From Pseudomonas sp. Teo4 (GTDB lineage Bacteria > Pseudomonadota > Gammaproteobacteria > Pseudomonadales > Pseudomonadaceae), in NCBI RefSeq assembly GCF_034387475.1, contig NZ_JAXCIL010000002.1:682001-746000 (forward strand): DNA of 64,000 nt. The letters are read 5' to 3'. Shown in pieces: positions 16,874-29,236 of the stretch. The position numbers and the translations under genes are program-made. Position 1 is the stretch's first letter. The number at the start of each line of letters is the position of its first letter. Under the pieces are notes generated by a model. The model searched no databases. It had not been told where the DNA came from and was given only the letters and a program-made list of their open reading frames with translations.

Positions 16874-17938
16874 TCAGTTGTGATACTGAGCCGACAATTC
16901 ATGCACGGCATTGATGAATACGCCGGCATGCTCCGGATCGACTTCCGGGGTAATGCCATGGCCGAGGTTGAATACATGGCCACTGCCTTTGCCGTAGCTG
17001 GCGAGGATACGCGCCACTTCCTTGCGGATAGCCTCAGGCTTGGCGTACAGCACAGTCGGGTCCATGTTGCCCTGCAGGGCCACCTTGTCACCGACCCGGC
17101 GACGGGCCTCGCCGATCTCGCACGTCCAGTCCAGGCCCAATGCGTCGGCACCCGCCTCGGCAATGCTTTCCAGCCACAGGCCACCGTTCTTGGTGAACAG
17201 GATCACCGGAACCTTGCGGCCTTCGTGCTCGCGGATCAGGCCACTGACGATCTTGCGCATGTAGGCCAGGGAGAACTCCTGGTAGGCCGCCGCCGACAGG
17301 TTGCCACCCCAGGTATCGAAAATCTGCACGGCCTGGGCACCGGCCAGGATCTGGCCGTTGAGGTAGCTGGTGACCGACTGGGCCAGCTTGTCCAGCAGCA
17401 GATGCAGCGCCTCTGGGTTGTCATAGGCCATGGCCTTGGTCTTGCGGAAGTCCTTGGACGAACCGCCTTCGACCATGTAGGTGGCAAGCGTCCATGGGCT
17501 ACCAGAGAAACCGATCAGAGGCACTCGGCCGTTCAGTTCACGGCGAATGGTGCTGACCGCGTCCATCACATAGCCGAGGTCTTTCTGCGGGTCGGGAATC
17601 GGCAGCGCCTCGATGTCGGCCAAGGTGCTGATGACTTTCTTGAAGCGCGGACCTTCGCCGGTTTCAAAGTACAGGCCCTGCCCCATGGCATCGGGGATGG
17701 TGAGGATATCCGAGAAGAGGATCGCCGCGTCCAGCGGGTAGCGGTCCAGCGGCTGCAGGGTGACTTCGCAGGCGAACTGCGGGTTCATGCACAGGCTCAT
17801 GAAGTCGCCGGCCTTGGCGCGGCTGGCGCGGTATTCCGGCAAGTAGCGGCCGGCCTGGCGCATCATCCACACCGGGGTGACGTCTACGGGTTGCTTGAGC
17901 AGTGCACGCAGGAAACGATCGTTCTTCAGGGCAGTCAT
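16874..17938 (-). CDS. hemE: Uroporphyrinogen decarboxylase
   Basis: A 354-residue HemE, which removes four carboxyl groups from uroporphyrinogen III to give coproporphyrinogen III in heme synthesis. The signature [16 protein letters not shown] lies at residues 22-37 and the second motif [17 protein letters not shown] at about 145-160. [13 protein letters not shown] starts at 17938; the open frame back to 17953 adds five non-family residues and is not used. Monocistronic on the minus strand; a REP cluster separates it from gltD upstream. Confidence 0.96.
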   Translation of the reverse strand: MTALKNDRFLRALLKQPVDVTPVWMMRQAGRYLPEYRASRAKAGDFMSLCMNPQFACEVTLQPLDRYPLDAAILFSDILTIPDAMGQGLYFETGEGPRFKKVISTLADIEALPIPDPQKDLGYVMDAVSTIRRELNGRVPLIGFSGSPWTLATYMVEGGSSKDFRKTKAMAYDNPEALHLLLDKLAQSVTSYLNGQILAGAQAVQIFDTWGGNLSAAAYQEFSLAYMRKIVSGLIREHEGRKVPVILFTKNGGLWLESIAEAGADALGLDWTCEIGEARRRVGDKVALQGNMDPTVLYAKPEAIRKEVARILASYGKGSGHVFNLGHGITPEVDPEHAGVFINAVHELSAQYHN

Positions 17939-18263
17939 GTCGGCATCCAGCAAAAAAGTGCGGGCATTTTCTCAGACGCCGGGGCAAAAGGCACGGCCAA
18001 GACCATGCGTTTTGTCTATTGAGTGCCATAGATCAAGCGAAATTGTATACAAATTCGACCAGCACGGCTGTTGCTGATGGCCCTATCGCCGGCAAGCCGG
18101 CTCCCACAGGTACTGCACATTACCTGTGGGAGCAACTGTCTTGTGTTGCCTGTACCGGCCTCATCGCCGGCAAGCCGGCTCCTACAGGTACTGCAGTGAC
18201 CTCAAGGCCTGCGCGGTCCATGTGGGAGCCGGCTTGCCGGCGATAGGGCCAGCTGAGTCGCAA
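17939..18263. repeat. hemE-gltD intergenic region with REP cluster (BIME at 18076-18250)
   Basis: REP units begin at about 18086 (+) and 18166 (+), with an inverted unit at about 18226-18245. The linker actgtcttgtgttgcctgta (18135-18154) is nearly the same as one in the cluster at 2551-2570, so these clusters share more than the REP core. Unlike the others, this cluster sits between two genes on the same strand, downstream of gltD and upstream of hemE. The hemE promoter must lie in 17939-18075; it is AT-richer but I could not define boxes. Confidence 0.88.
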
Positions 18264-19788
<1,525 letters not shown>

Positions 19789-22700
19789 TTACTGCGGGTT
19801 GGCACGGGTGCTGGACAGCAGTTGCTTCAGGTTGGCCGCCTTCGGCTTGACCAGCCAGAAGCGCCGCACGTAGTCGTCCAGGTTCTCGGAGAGCTCACGC
19901 CCCCATTCGCTGCCGGTCTCTTCCACATACTCAGCCAGGACACGCGCCAGATGGCTGCGGTAGGCCTCCATCGCCTCACCACTGATACGCTGGATTTCCA
20001 CCAGCTCGTGGTTGAGTTTGTCGACGAAGGTATTGTCCATGTCGAGCACGTAGGCGAAGCCGCCAGTCATGCCAGAACCGAAGTTGTAACCGGTCTTGCC
20101 CAGAACGCAGACAAAGCCACCGGTCATGTATTCACAGCAGTGATCGCCAGTACCCTCGACAACAGCGTGGGCGCCGGAGTTACGTACAGCGAAGCGCTCG
20201 CCCGCAGTACCCGCGGCGAACAGCTTGCCGCCAGTGGCACCGTACAGGCAGGTGTTGCCGACGATGGCGCTGTGCTGGGTTTCGAACGGGCTACCAGCAG
20301 GCGGCACGATGGTGACCTTGCCACCGGTCATACCCTTGCCGACGTAGTCGTTGGCGTCGCCTTCCAGGTGCAGGTTCAGGCCACCGGCGTTCCACACGCC
20401 GAAGCTCTGGCCAGCAGTACCCTTGAAGCGGAAGGTGATCGGCTTGTCGGCCATGCCTTGGTTGCCGTACAGCTTGGCGATTTCGCCAGAGATACGGGCA
20501 CCGATGGAACGGTCGCAGTTGCAGATGTCGAGCGCGAACTCGCCACCGGCCTGGTCGCGGATCGCCGGCAGGGCCATTTCGACCATCTTCTCGGCCAACT
20601 CGCCCTTGTCGAACGGCGGGTTCTTGTCCACTTCGCAGAACTGCGGCTTGTCGGCCGGAATGTGCGAGCTGCCCAGCAGAGGCGTCAGGTCCAGGTACTG
20701 CTGGCGTTCGGTGTCGCCAGGCAGCACGTCGAGCAGGTCGGTGCGACCGATCAGCTCGCCCAGGCTGCGCACGCCCAGCTTGGCCAGCCACTCACGGGTT
20801 TCTTCGGCGACGAAGGTGAAGAAGTTGATCACCATGTCGACGGTGCCGATGTAGTGGTCCTTGCGCAGCTTGTCGTTCTGGGTGGCCACGCCAGTGGCGC
20901 AGTTGTTCAGGTGGCAGATGCGCAGGTACTTGCAGCCCAGGGCGATCATTGGCGCGGTGCCGAAGCCGAAGCTTTCAGCGCCGAGGATGGCTGCCTTGAT
21001 CACGTCCAGGCCGGTTTTCAGGCCGCCGTCGGTCTGTACCCGCACCTTGCCGCGCAGGTCGTTGCCGCGCAGGGTCTGGTGGGTTTCGGCTAGGCCGAGT
21101 TCCCACGGGGCGCCAGCGTACTTGATGGAGGTCAGCGGCGAAGCGCCGGTACCACCGTCGTAACCGGAGATGGTGATCAGGTCGGCATAGGCCTTGGCCA
21201 CGCCGGCGGCGATGGTACCCACGCCGGCCTCAGCCACCAGCTTGACCGACACCAGCGCCTGCGGGTTGACCTGCTTGAGGTCAAAGATCAGCTGCGACAG
21301 GTCTTCGATCGAGTAGATATCGTGGTGCGGTGGTGGCGAGATCAGGGTCACACCTGGCACTGCATAGCGCAGCTTGGCGATCAGACCATTGACCTTGCCG
21401 CCTGGCAGCTGGCCGCCTTCACCGGGCTTGGCGCCCTGGGCAACCTTGATCTGCAGGACTTCGGCGTTTACCAGGTACTCCGGGGTCACGCCAAAGCGGC
21501 CAGTAGCTACCTGCTTGATCTTGGAGCTGCGAACGGTGCCGTAGCGCGAAGGGTCTTCTCCGCCCTCACCGGAGTTGGAGCGAGCCCCCAGGCGGTTCAT
21601 GGCTTCAGCCAAGGCCTCGTGCGCCTCTGGCGACAGGGCGCCCAACGAGATACCAGCGGAGTCGAAGCGCTTGAGGATTGCCTCCAGCGGTTCGATCTGG
21701 TCCAGAGGCAAGGCCTCATCGGCCACTTTCACTTTCAGCAGGTCACGGATCATCGACACCGGGCGCTGATCGACCAGCGTGGTGTACTCCTTGAACTTGG
21801 CGTAGTCGCCTTGCTGCACGGCAGCCTGCAGGGTGTTGACCACATCCGGGTTATAGGCGTGGTACTCGCCACCATGCACGAACTTCAGCAGGCCACCTTG
21901 CTGGATCGGCTTGCGCGCGCTCCAGGCTTCAGCGGCGAGAAGCTTCTGGTCGCCTTCCAGGTCAGCGAAGCGCGCACCCTTGATACGGCTTGGCACGCCA
22001 CGGAAGCTCAGTGCGACCACTTCCTCGGAAAGGCCGATGGCTTCGAACAGCTGGGCACCACGGTACGAGGCGATGGTCGAGATACCCATCTTCGACAGGA
22101 TCTTCAGCAGGCCTTTGGAGATGCCTTTGCGGTAGTACTTGAACACTTCGTCCAGGTCACCGAGCACTTCGCCGGTGCGGATCAGGTCGGCCAGCACTTC
22201 GTAGGCCAGGTACGGGTAGACGGCCGAGGCGCCGAAGCCCAGCAGCACGGCGAAGTGGTGCGGGTCACGGGCGGTGGCGGTTTCCACCAGGATGTTGCTG
22301 TCGCAGCGCAGGCCCTGCTCGGTCAGGCGGTGGTGCACCGCGCCAACGGCCAGCGAAGCGTGCACAGGCAGTTTGCCCGGGGCGATGTAGCGGTCGCTCA
22401 GCACCAGCTGGGTCTTGCCGCTGCGCACCGCTTCCTCGGCCTGGTCGGCGATGTTGCGGATGGCCGCTTCCAGGCCGACGCTCTCTTCATAGTTGAGGTC
22501 GATCAGTTGGCGGTCAAAGCCTTCGCGCTCGAGGTTCATCAGCGAACGCCACTTGGCGGGCGAGATCACTGGCGAGCTGAGGATCACCCGCGAGGCGTGC
22601 TCGGGAGACTCCTGGAAGATGTTGCGCTCGGCGCCCAGGCAGATTTCCAACGACATGACGATCGCTTCGCGCAGCGGGTCGATCGGCGGGTTGGTCACCT

Positions 22701-24234
22701 GGGCGAACTGCTGGCGGAAGAAGTCGTAAGGCGAACGCACGCGCTGCGACAGCACGGCCATCGGCGTGTCGTCACCCATCGAGCCGACCGCTTCCTGGCC
22801 CTGCTCGCCGAGCGGACGCAGCACCTGGTCACGTTCTTCGAAGGTGACCTGGAACATCTTCATGTATTGCTTGAGCTGGTCAGCATCGTAGCTGGCCGCG
22901 CCCTGGTCGTCGGTGAGGGTCGCCTGAATACGCGTGGCGTGCTGACGCAGCCAGCGCTTGTACGGGTGACGCGACTTCAGACGGTTGTCGATGGCGTCGG
23001 TGTCGAGGATCTGGCCGGTCTCGGTGTCGACGGCGAAGATCTGCCCCGGCCCGACACGGCCCTTGGCCAATACGTCTTCAGGCTTGTAGTCCCACACGCC
23101 GATTTCCGACGCCAGGGTGATGTAACCGTTCTTGGTCGTCACCCAGCGCGCTGGGCGCAGGCCGTTACGGTCGAGCAGGCAGACCGCGTGGCGGCCTTCG
23201 GTCATGACGATACCGGCCGGGCCGTCCCACGGCTCCATGTGCATGGAGTTGTATTCGTAGAAGGCGCGCAGGTCGGCGTCCATGGTTTCGACGTTCTGCC
23301 AGGCTGGTGGTACCAGCATGCGCACGCCACGGAACAGGTCGATGCCGCCGGTGACCATCAGCTCCAGCATGTTGTCCATGCTCGAGGAGTCGGAACCGAC
23401 GCGGTTGACCAACGGGCCGAGCTCTTCGAGATCGGGGATCAGGTCGTTGGCGAACTTGGTGCGACGGGCCATGGCCCAGTTGCGGTTGCCGGTGATGGTG
23501 TTGATCTCGCCGTTGTGGGCGAGGAAGCGGAACGGCTGCGCCAGCGGCCATTTCGGCAGGGTGTTGGTGGAGAAGCGCTGGTGGAACACGCAGATCGCGG
23601 TTTGCAGGCGCTCGTCACCGAGGTCTGGGTAAAACGCCGCGAGATCGCGCGGCATCATCAGGCCTTTGTAGATGATGGTCTTGTGCGAGAAGCTGCAGAT
23701 GTAGTGGTCGGCGTCGTGGGCGTTGGCCACGGACGAACGGCGACGGGCACTGAACAGCTTGATGGCGAATTCCTGATCGCTCAGGCCTTCACCACCGATG
23801 AACACCTGTTCGATCTGCGGCAGGCGCTCAAGCGCCAGGCGGCCAAGCACACTGGTGTCGATCGGAACTTTGCGCCAGCCGACCAGCTTCAGGCCAGCCG
23901 CGAGGATTTCGCGGTCCATGTTGGCGCGGGCGGCTTCGGCTTTCACTGGGTCCTGGTTGAAGAACACCATGCCGACGGCGTACTGCTTGGGCAGTTCGAC
24001 GGCGAAGTGTTCCTGGGCCACGGCACGCAGGAATTGATCGGGCTTCTGCATGAGCAGACCGCAACCGTCACCGGTCTTGCCGTCGGCGTTGATTCCGCCG
24101 CGGTGGGTCATGCAGGTCAGCGCCTGCATGGCGGTTTGCAGAAGGTGGTGACTCGGCTCGCCCGTCATATGGGCGATCAGGCCGAAACCACAGTTGTCCT
24201 TGAATTCTTCGGGATGGTACAGACCTGTTTTCAT
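19789..24234 (-). CDS. gltB: Glutamate synthase large subunit
   Basis: A 1481-residue GltB. A 14-residue propeptide is followed by the catalytic N-terminal Cys15 ([10 protein letters not shown]) of the class II glutaminase domain; then the central domain, the FMN-binding synthase domain ([19 protein letters not shown]), the 3Fe-4S Cys cluster [12 protein letters not shown], and the C-terminal beta-helix (GANAGGL-type glycine repeats such as GKGMTGGKV). It makes two glutamates from glutamine and 2-oxoglutarate. [11 protein letters not shown] at 24234 is the family start; the opening back to 24264 is not used. It lies upstream of gltD. Confidence 0.96.
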   Translation of the reverse strand: MKTGLYHPEEFKDNCGFGLIAHMTGEPSHHLLQTAMQALTCMTHRGGINADGKTGDGCGLLMQKPDQFLRAVAQEHFAVELPKQYAVGMVFFNQDPVKAEAARANMDREILAAGLKLVGWRKVPIDTSVLGRLALERLPQIEQVFIGGEGLSDQEFAIKLFSARRRSSVANAHDADHYICSFSHKTIIYKGLMMPRDLAAFYPDLGDERLQTAICVFHQRFSTNTLPKWPLAQPFRFLAHNGEINTITGNRNWAMARRTKFANDLIPDLEELGPLVNRVGSDSSSMDNMLELMVTGGIDLFRGVRMLVPPAWQNVETMDADLRAFYEYNSMHMEPWDGPAGIVMTEGRHAVCLLDRNGLRPARWVTTKNGYITLASEIGVWDYKPEDVLAKGRVGPGQIFAVDTETGQILDTDAIDNRLKSRHPYKRWLRQHATRIQATLTDDQGAASYDADQLKQYMKMFQVTFEERDQVLRPLGEQGQEAVGSMGDDTPMAVLSQRVRSPYDFFRQQFAQVTNPPIDPLREAIVMSLEICLGAERNIFQESPEHASRVILSSPVISPAKWRSLMNLEREGFDRQLIDLNYEESVGLEAAIRNIADQAEEAVRSGKTQLVLSDRYIAPGKLPVHASLAVGAVHHRLTEQGLRCDSNILVETATARDPHHFAVLLGFGASAVYPYLAYEVLADLIRTGEVLGDLDEVFKYYRKGISKGLLKILSKMGISTIASYRGAQLFEAIGLSEEVVALSFRGVPSRIKGARFADLEGDQKLLAAEAWSARKPIQQGGLLKFVHGGEYHAYNPDVVNTLQAAVQQGDYAKFKEYTTLVDQRPVSMIRDLLKVKVADEALPLDQIEPLEAILKRFDSAGISLGALSPEAHEALAEAMNRLGARSNSGEGGEDPSRYGTVRSSKIKQVATGRFGVTPEYLVNAEVLQIKVAQGAKPGEGGQLPGGKVNGLIAKLRYAVPGVTLISPPPHHDIYSIEDLSQLIFDLKQVNPQALVSVKLVAEAGVGTIAAGVAKAYADLITISGYDGGTGASPLTSIKYAGAPWELGLAETHQTLRGNDLRGKVRVQTDGGLKTGLDVIKAAILGAESFGFGTAPMIALGCKYLRICHLNNCATGVATQNDKLRKDHYIGTVDMVINFFTFVAEETREWLAKLGVRSLGELIGRTDLLDVLPGDTERQQYLDLTPLLGSSHIPADKPQFCEVDKNPPFDKGELAEKMVEMALPAIRDQAGGEFALDICNCDRSIGARISGEIAKLYGNQGMADKPITFRFKGTAGQSFGVWNAGGLNLHLEGDANDYVGKGMTGGKVTIVPPAGSPFETQHSAIVGNTCLYGATGGKLFAAGTAGERFAVRNSGAHAVVEGTGDHCCEYMTGGFVCVLGKTGYNFGSGMTGGFAYVLDMDNTFVDKLNHELVEIQRISGEAMEAYRSHLARVLAEYVEETGSEWGRELSENLDDYVRRFWLVKPKAANLKQLLSSTRANPQ

Positions 24235-24608
24235 AGACACTTTCTCACCAGGTTCACCTCTCAACCGGAGGCAAATCTCTTTTTAGTACAACCACTTACC
24301 ATCCACGCCGATCAAACGCCAGCTTTTTTGCGGTGGCCATGGAAAACCATTGTTGCACAGCGACAGTGATACTCACAAATTTTCATGTCTCACCATTGAA
24401 AATTTATGTCGCAATTTTGAATGTTTTTGCGCCATGCGCCGTGATAGCGACTTGGCTCGAGTCTGAAGCGTTTCAGCCATGACTGCAAGATTGGCTTGTG
24501 GCCGGCAGTCTGGGACAGAAAAGCCTGCCGCGCTCAGGCGCAGCAGGCTAGTCGAATGTCAGTAATCGCTCAGCAACTGGGCGGCGGGGTGGTGCCGCCC
24601 GGAAGGTG
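24235..24608. promoter_or_regulatory. gltB upstream region with a perfect inverted repeat
   Basis: No gene was seen in these 374 bases. The AT-rich part (24330-24440) should hold the gltB promoter. It contains AAATTTTCA at 24377-24385 and its perfect complement TGAAAATTT at 24397-24405 (11-base spacer), about 145 bases before the gltB start, a candidate regulator site. Nearer damX are two hairpins, AGCCTGC/GCAGGCT (about 24521-24549) and GGGCGGC/GCCGCCC (24579-24600); the second follows the damX stop and may end that message, although no U tract is present. Confidence 0.5.
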
Positions 24609-26234
24609 TCAGCGGGCCGAGGCCAGCTCTTGTTGGACGCTGGCGACGGTACGTGGCCAAGGTTTACCAGCCTGGACCTTGGCTGGCAAGTTCTTGATTG
24701 CCGCAACCGCTGCATCGCGGTTGGCGAAGCTGCCATAAGTGACAACGTACAGCGGCTTACCCTGCAGGTTTTTCTTGAAGTAGCGATAGTCGCCACCCTG
24801 CGCCTTGACGAAGGCCTGAGCCGACGCTTCAGAGCTGGTGCCGAGGATCTGCACCACATAGTTGCCGGGCTTCTGGCCAGCATACCAACCGCCACTGCCA
24901 CTGCCGCCAGCTGCAGATTTCTCGGCCGGCTTGGTGGCCGGCTTGGCTGCAGCGACCTGGGTCGGGGCCTGAACCGGTTTAGCAGGTGCAACCGGCTTGA
25001 CAGGCTGGGTTGCAACCGGCTTCTGCGCAGGCGCAACTGGCTGTACTGGCGCGGTGGTGACAGGTTGTGCGGGGATTGGCGCCGGGCCAGCGGCCACGCC
25101 CTGTGGCGGCGCGATGGTGGTCACTGTGGGAGGAGTGCCAGACTGTAGCGCGGTGTCGCCGGCAGGACTGCCCTCCTCACCTTCGCCCATGCCAGCGGCC
25201 TGAGCCAGCGGCTCACGCATCACCGGCTGCGACTGCCCTACCAGCGGCAGCGGCATTGGCTGGGACGTACCAGAGAACTCAATGGCCGGGCCACCGTTGT
25301 TCGACTGGGCAGCCCCCGGCTGACCTTCACCCAACGGCAACTGCGCCTGGGCGGCCGGCGCCTCGGCGGGTGCCTTGTCGCCTTTCTTCGGCATGAGAAC
25401 CGCGGCCGCAACGGCGACCACAACCACAGCGGACAGCGCGAGCACGTGTTTCTTAGGCATTTTGAACCCCATGGATGGTCGCTTGGCCGTCGTCCGGCTG
25501 GCGATCATGGCTTCGATCAAGGTATCGCGGGCGACCTGATTGATGTTGCCAGGCCAGCCGTCGGAGTTTTCATGGATATCGACGATCTGTTCACGGGTGA
25601 ACACCTCGATGCCCCGGCCAGCGCCGTCCAGACGCTGCTCCAGGTACTCGCGGGTTTCTTCCTCGCTGTACGGTGCAAGCTCGATTATGTGGAAACGCTC
25701 TTCCTCGACTTCGATTGCCTCCAACCCGGCAATCAGGGATGGCTCACCGAACAGGAACACATGCGGACGCCCTTCCGGAACACCCGCCGCCAACTCCAGC
25801 AACGCTTGGAGTGCCGACTCGTCGAGTTGTTCCGCATCGTCCACCAGCAAATAGACTTCCTGCCCAGTCAGGGCAAGCTGCACCACCTGGGACAGAATAG
25901 ACTGCACCTCAGGCTGGGCCACTCCCAGCGACTGGGCCACCTGCCCAAGTACGCTGGCGGCATCGCTGGCGCCGCGAGCGGAAACCACCACGCTTTGCAC
26001 GGACTGTTTGTTGGTGCTTGCCACCAGGGCCTGGCGCAGCAGGGTCTTGCCGCTGCCTACAGGGCCTGTGACCACGAGCATCAGATGGCTGTAGCGAGCC
26101 AGGTGATGCAATTGCCCGAGCACCGGCTTGCGTTGCGCCGGGAAGAATTTGAAACCGGGCACACGCGGCGCGAACGGATCGTGGCTCAACTGGTAATGGT
26201 CGAGAAACGCCTCATCGGCATGCAAACTGGTCAT
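24609..26234 (-). CDS. damX: DamX-like protein: AAA ATPase plus SPOR domain
   Basis: A 541-residue protein with an N-terminal ExeA-like AAA ATPase (Walker A GPVGSGKT at 57-64, Walker B VYLLVDDAEQ), one membrane helix (HVLALSAVVVVAVAAAVLM, about 264-282), a long Pro/Ala/Gln-rich periplasmic linker, and a C-terminal SPOR domain (GNYVVQILGTSSEASAQAFVKA) that binds denuded peptidoglycan at the septum. In E. coli DamX helps cell division and sits in the aroK-aroB-damX operon, the same order as here. The ATPase part is absent from E. coli DamX but usual in Pseudomonas. Confidence 0.9.
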   Translation of the reverse strand: MTSLHADEAFLDHYQLSHDPFAPRVPGFKFFPAQRKPVLGQLHHLARYSHLMLVVTGPVGSGKTLLRQALVASTNKQSVQSVVVSARGASDAASVLGQVAQSLGVAQPEVQSILSQVVQLALTGQEVYLLVDDAEQLDESALQALLELAAGVPEGRPHVFLFGEPSLIAGLEAIEVEEERFHIIELAPYSEEETREYLEQRLDGAGRGIEVFTREQIVDIHENSDGWPGNINQVARDTLIEAMIASRTTAKRPSMGFKMPKKHVLALSAVVVVAVAAAVLMPKKGDKAPAEAPAAQAQLPLGEGQPGAAQSNNGGPAIEFSGTSQPMPLPLVGQSQPVMREPLAQAAGMGEGEEGSPAGDTALQSGTPPTVTTIAPPQGVAAGPAPIPAQPVTTAPVQPVAPAQKPVATQPVKPVAPAKPVQAPTQVAAAKPATKPAEKSAAGGSGSGGWYAGQKPGNYVVQILGTSSEASAQAFVKAQGGDYRYFKKNLQGKPLYVVTYGSFANRDAAVAAIKNLPAKVQAGKPWPRTVASVQQELASAR

Positions 26235-26249
26235 TGCGCTGTCACAACC

Positions 26250-27347
26250 TCAAAGCTGGGCCACGATCGCGCGGTAATCCGCCGACAGCGTGGCCTGAAG
26301 AATCTCTTTCGGATAGTCGTCGGTTACCACGGCTTCGCCCAGCTGGCGCAACAGCACCAGACGCAAGCGACCGTCGAGCACCTTCTTGTCGACCGCCATA
26401 TGCTCCATGAAATGCGCCGGGGTCATTTCCTGTGGTGGCACCACCGGCAAACCTGCTTCCTGCAACAGGCGGATTCCGCGATCACGCGCTGGCTGGTCGA
26501 TCCAGCCAAGGCGCATGGACATCTCCAGGGCCATAACCGTGCCCGCTGCCACGGCCTCGCCGTGCAGCCAGACACCGTAACCCATGTGGGTCTCGATGGC
26601 GTGGCCAAAGGTATGCCCCAGGTTCAGGGTGGCCCGCACACCAGTCTCGCGCTCGTCGGCGCCGACCACGGCGGCCTTGGCCGCACAGGAGCGATGAATG
26701 GCTTCGGTCAGTACCTCGGGCTCGAGGGCACGCAGGGCACTCATATTGTCTTCGAGCCAGCCAAGGAATGGTTTGTCGCAGATCAGGCCGTACTTGATCA
26801 CCTCGGCCAGGCCCGCAGACAACTCACGCTCAGGCAATGTCTTGAGGCTGGTGGTATCGATCAGCACCGCGTTGGGCTGGTAGAAGGCACCCACCATATT
26901 TTTGCCCAGCGGGTGATTGATGCCCGTCTTGCCGCCTACAGAGGAGTCGACTTGTGACAGCAAGGTGGTGGGCACCTGGATGAAGTCGACGCCACGCTGG
27001 TAGCAGGCTGCCGCAAATCCGGCCATATCACCGATCACGCCGCCGCCCAGGGCAACCACAGTGGTGCGACGATCATGGCGCGCGGTCAGAAGGGCGTCGA
27101 AGATCAGCTGCAGGGTTTCCCAGTTCTTGTGGGCCTCGCCGTCAGGCAGCACCACAGGCAGCACTGAGTAGGCACCGAGGGTCTTGGCAAGGCGTTCGAG
27201 GTACAGTGGCGCGACGGTTTCGTTGGAGACAATGGCGACCTGTCGCCCGGCTATGTGCGGCGCCAGCAACTCAGGCTGGTCCAACAGGCCCTCGCCAATG
27301 TAGATCGGGTAGCTACGCTCGCCCAGGTCGACCTTTAGTGTCTGCAT
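26250..27347 (-). CDS. aroB: 3-dehydroquinate synthase
   Basis: A 365-residue AroB, which cyclises DAHP to 3-dehydroquinate in the shikimate pathway. NAD site [19 protein letters not shown] (about 105-123), [17 protein letters not shown], and the metal ligands in [11 protein letters not shown] and HGEAVAAG. The start [18 protein letters not shown] at 27347 matches the family; the open frame continues to 27662 through aroK in another frame and is not coding there. aroK lies 97 bases upstream and damX 15 bases downstream. Confidence 0.95.
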   Translation of the reverse strand: MQTLKVDLGERSYPIYIGEGLLDQPELLAPHIAGRQVAIVSNETVAPLYLERLAKTLGAYSVLPVVLPDGEAHKNWETLQLIFDALLTARHDRRTTVVALGGGVIGDMAGFAAACYQRGVDFIQVPTTLLSQVDSSVGGKTGINHPLGKNMVGAFYQPNAVLIDTTSLKTLPERELSAGLAEVIKYGLICDKPFLGWLEDNMSALRALEPEVLTEAIHRSCAAKAAVVGADERETGVRATLNLGHTFGHAIETHMGYGVWLHGEAVAAGTVMALEMSMRLGWIDQPARDRGIRLLQEAGLPVVPPQEMTPAHFMEHMAVDKKVLDGRLRLVLLRQLGEAVVTDDYPKEILQATLSADYRAIVAQL

Positions 27348-27444
27348 GTATCCCCACAATGTACTTGGGCGCGGCGTCGGCAGAGCGCGCCACGCGGTAA
27401 CGTTGAACCTCGCCTCGGCGCTGGACGCCGAGAATAGACCCCGC

Positions 27445-27963
27445 TTACCGGGGCGGCAACTGCTGCAAGCGTTCCAGAATATCGAGCACGACCATGCGTG
27501 GCGGCCGTTCGTCGGTTTCCACCACCAGGTCGGCGATTTCGCGATAGAGCGGGTCGCGAGCTTCGAGCAAGGCTCGCAGGGTCGCTTCCGGGTTGGCGGT
27601 GCGCAACAACGGGCGATTTCGGTCGCGCGCGGTACGCCCGACCTGCTGCTCCACTGACGCATGCAGGTAGATCACGCGACCGCCCTGATGCAAGGCCTGA
27701 CGGTTGGCTTCGCGCATCACCGCGCCACCGCCGGTCGCCAGGACCACGCCATCGAGGCCGCAGAGCTCGGCGATCATTGCCTGCTCACGGTCACGGAAGC
27801 CCGGTTCGCCCTCTTTGTCGAAGATCCACGGGATGTTGGCGCCGGTTCGCAGTTCAATTTCCTTGTCGGAATCCTTGAACAGCAGGCGCAACTCTTTGGC
27901 CAACAGGCGACCGATGGTGCTCTTTCCAGCGCCCATGGGCCCCACAAGTATCAAATTTCGCAC
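27445..27963 (-). CDS. aroK: Shikimate kinase
   Basis: A 172-residue P-loop kinase. Walker [10 protein letters not shown] at 8-16, shikimate-binding DSDKEIE and GFRDRE, GGGAV near 80, and the lid RDRNRPLL near 118. It phosphorylates shikimate with ATP. It lies between pilQ and aroB, the conserved order that in E. coli reads hofQ-aroK-aroB-damX. Confidence 0.95.
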   Translation of the reverse strand: MRNLILVGPMGAGKSTIGRLLAKELRLLFKDSDKEIELRTGANIPWIFDKEGEPGFRDREQAMIAELCGLDGVVLATGGGAVMREANRQALHQGGRVIYLHASVEQQVGRTARDRNRPLLRTANPEATLRALLEARDPLYREIADLVVETDERPPRMVVLDILERLQQLPPR

Positions 27964-27967
27964 AGAA

Positions 27968-29236
27968 TCAACGACTCACAGCAATCGCCTGGTCACTCAT
28001 GATACGCGGAGTCAGGAAGACCAGCAGCTCGGATTTTTTCTCTTGTAATGCATCGCGTCGAAACAGCCGCCCAACATACGGCAGATCGCCGAAAAATGGC
28101 ACCTTGTCGATCACTTTGTTTTGCATGGTCGAATAGACACCACCAATCACGATCGTTTCACCATCCGCTACACGAACCCTGGCGTTGACCTCGTTTTTGC
28201 GAATAGGTGGCACGTCATTCAGGGCGTTGACGTAATCAGGCTCATCCTTGGTCACTCTGACCGCCATGATCACACTGCCATCCGGGGTGATCTGCGGCGT
28301 TACCTCAAGGGACAACGAAGCTTCTCGGAAAGCAACAGAAGTGGCGCCACTCTTGCTGGTTTCCTGATACGGCACTTCGGTACCTTTGAGGATTTTGGCA
28401 GTTTCCTTGTCGCCCGTAACCACTTTCGGCTGAGAGATGATTTCGCCATTGCCGCTTTTTTCCATGGCACTGAGTTCAAGATCCAGCAGCACATCGCCAC
28501 GTAGCAGACCCAGCCCCACCCCCGAGGTCGCCTTTTCCACCCCCAGGTCAACGAACAAGTCCCGGCCGAGTTGCGCCTTTTCGCCATACAGCGGCCCACC
28601 CCAACGCACCCCCAGGCTCTTCTCGTAGTCGACATTGGCTTCGACGATACGCGCCTCTATTGCTACTTGCCTCAGCGGTACATCCAGCTCCGCCACTAAT
28701 CGACGTAGTTCGGCAAGGCGGTCGACCGGTTGGTGAGCAATCAGGGTGTTAGTACGCTCATCGACACTCAAGCTGCCTCGACCTGTCAGAATGCCATCGT
28801 CCGCAAGTGTCGCCTGGAGCAACTCCGCAAGCTCGGAAGCCTTGGCGTGATGGATTGGCAACAATGCCCGACGCAGAGGCTGCACTTGAGCATCAAGCTC
28901 TTGCCCGATCCGCTCGCCCCGAGATTGCTCGGCCAGCTCAGCGGCCGGCGCCACCAGCAATACATTGCCCTCTTCGCGACGCCCCAGGCCTTTGCTGCGC
29001 AACACCAGGTCCAGCGCCTGATCCCACGGCACATCCTGCAATCGCAAGGTGACGTTGCCTTGTACAGCATCACTGGCAACCAGGTTGATGCCCGCGTAAT
29101 CGGCCATCACCTGCAGCACCGAGCGCACCGGCACATCCTGAAAGTTCAGCGACAGCGGCTCACCCCTGTAGGGTGCTGCCATGACCGGCTGAACGATCAA
29201 CAGCGCCGCCGACATCCATTTCAACAGGCACTTCAT
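27968..29236 (-). CDS. pilQ: Short PilQ/HofQ-type secretin
   Basis: A 422-residue secretin with a signal peptide ([23 protein letters not shown]). It has an STN-like N0 domain ([24 protein letters not shown]), one KH-like N1 domain and the secretin core ending [15 protein letters not shown] and LLVFLTPRI. Canonical PilQ is about 700 residues with AMIN domains; this one lacks them and is closer in size to E. coli HofQ or Haemophilus ComE, which act in DNA uptake. ATG 29236 is preferred to the opening at 29278; it overlaps the pilO-pilP gene by 77 bases. aroK follows four bases later. Confidence 0.87.
   Translation of the reverse strand: MKCLLKWMSAALLIVQPVMAAPYRGEPLSLNFQDVPVRSVLQVMADYAGINLVASDAVQGNVTLRLQDVPWDQALDLVLRSKGLGRREEGNVLLVAPAAELAEQSRGERIGQELDAQVQPLRRALLPIHHAKASELAELLQATLADDGILTGRGSLSVDERTNTLIAHQPVDRLAELRRLVAELDVPLRQVAIEARIVEANVDYEKSLGVRWGGPLYGEKAQLGRDLFVDLGVEKATSGVGLGLLRGDVLLDLELSAMEKSGNGEIISQPKVVTGDKETAKILKGTEVPYQETSKSGATSVAFREASLSLEVTPQITPDGSVIMAVRVTKDEPDYVNALNDVPPIRKNEVNARVRVADGETIVIGGVYSTMQNKVIDKVPFFGDLPYVGRLFRRDALQEKKSELLVFLTPRIMSDQAIAVSR

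Noticed and set aside
21322..24369. A 1015-codon open frame opposite gltB, and others of 300-700 codons opposite argS, priA, mrcA and hemE
   Set aside because: These lie exactly antisense to strongly conserved genes. Long antisense frames are expected in GC-rich genomes with G/C third positions, and their translations show no domain or signal.
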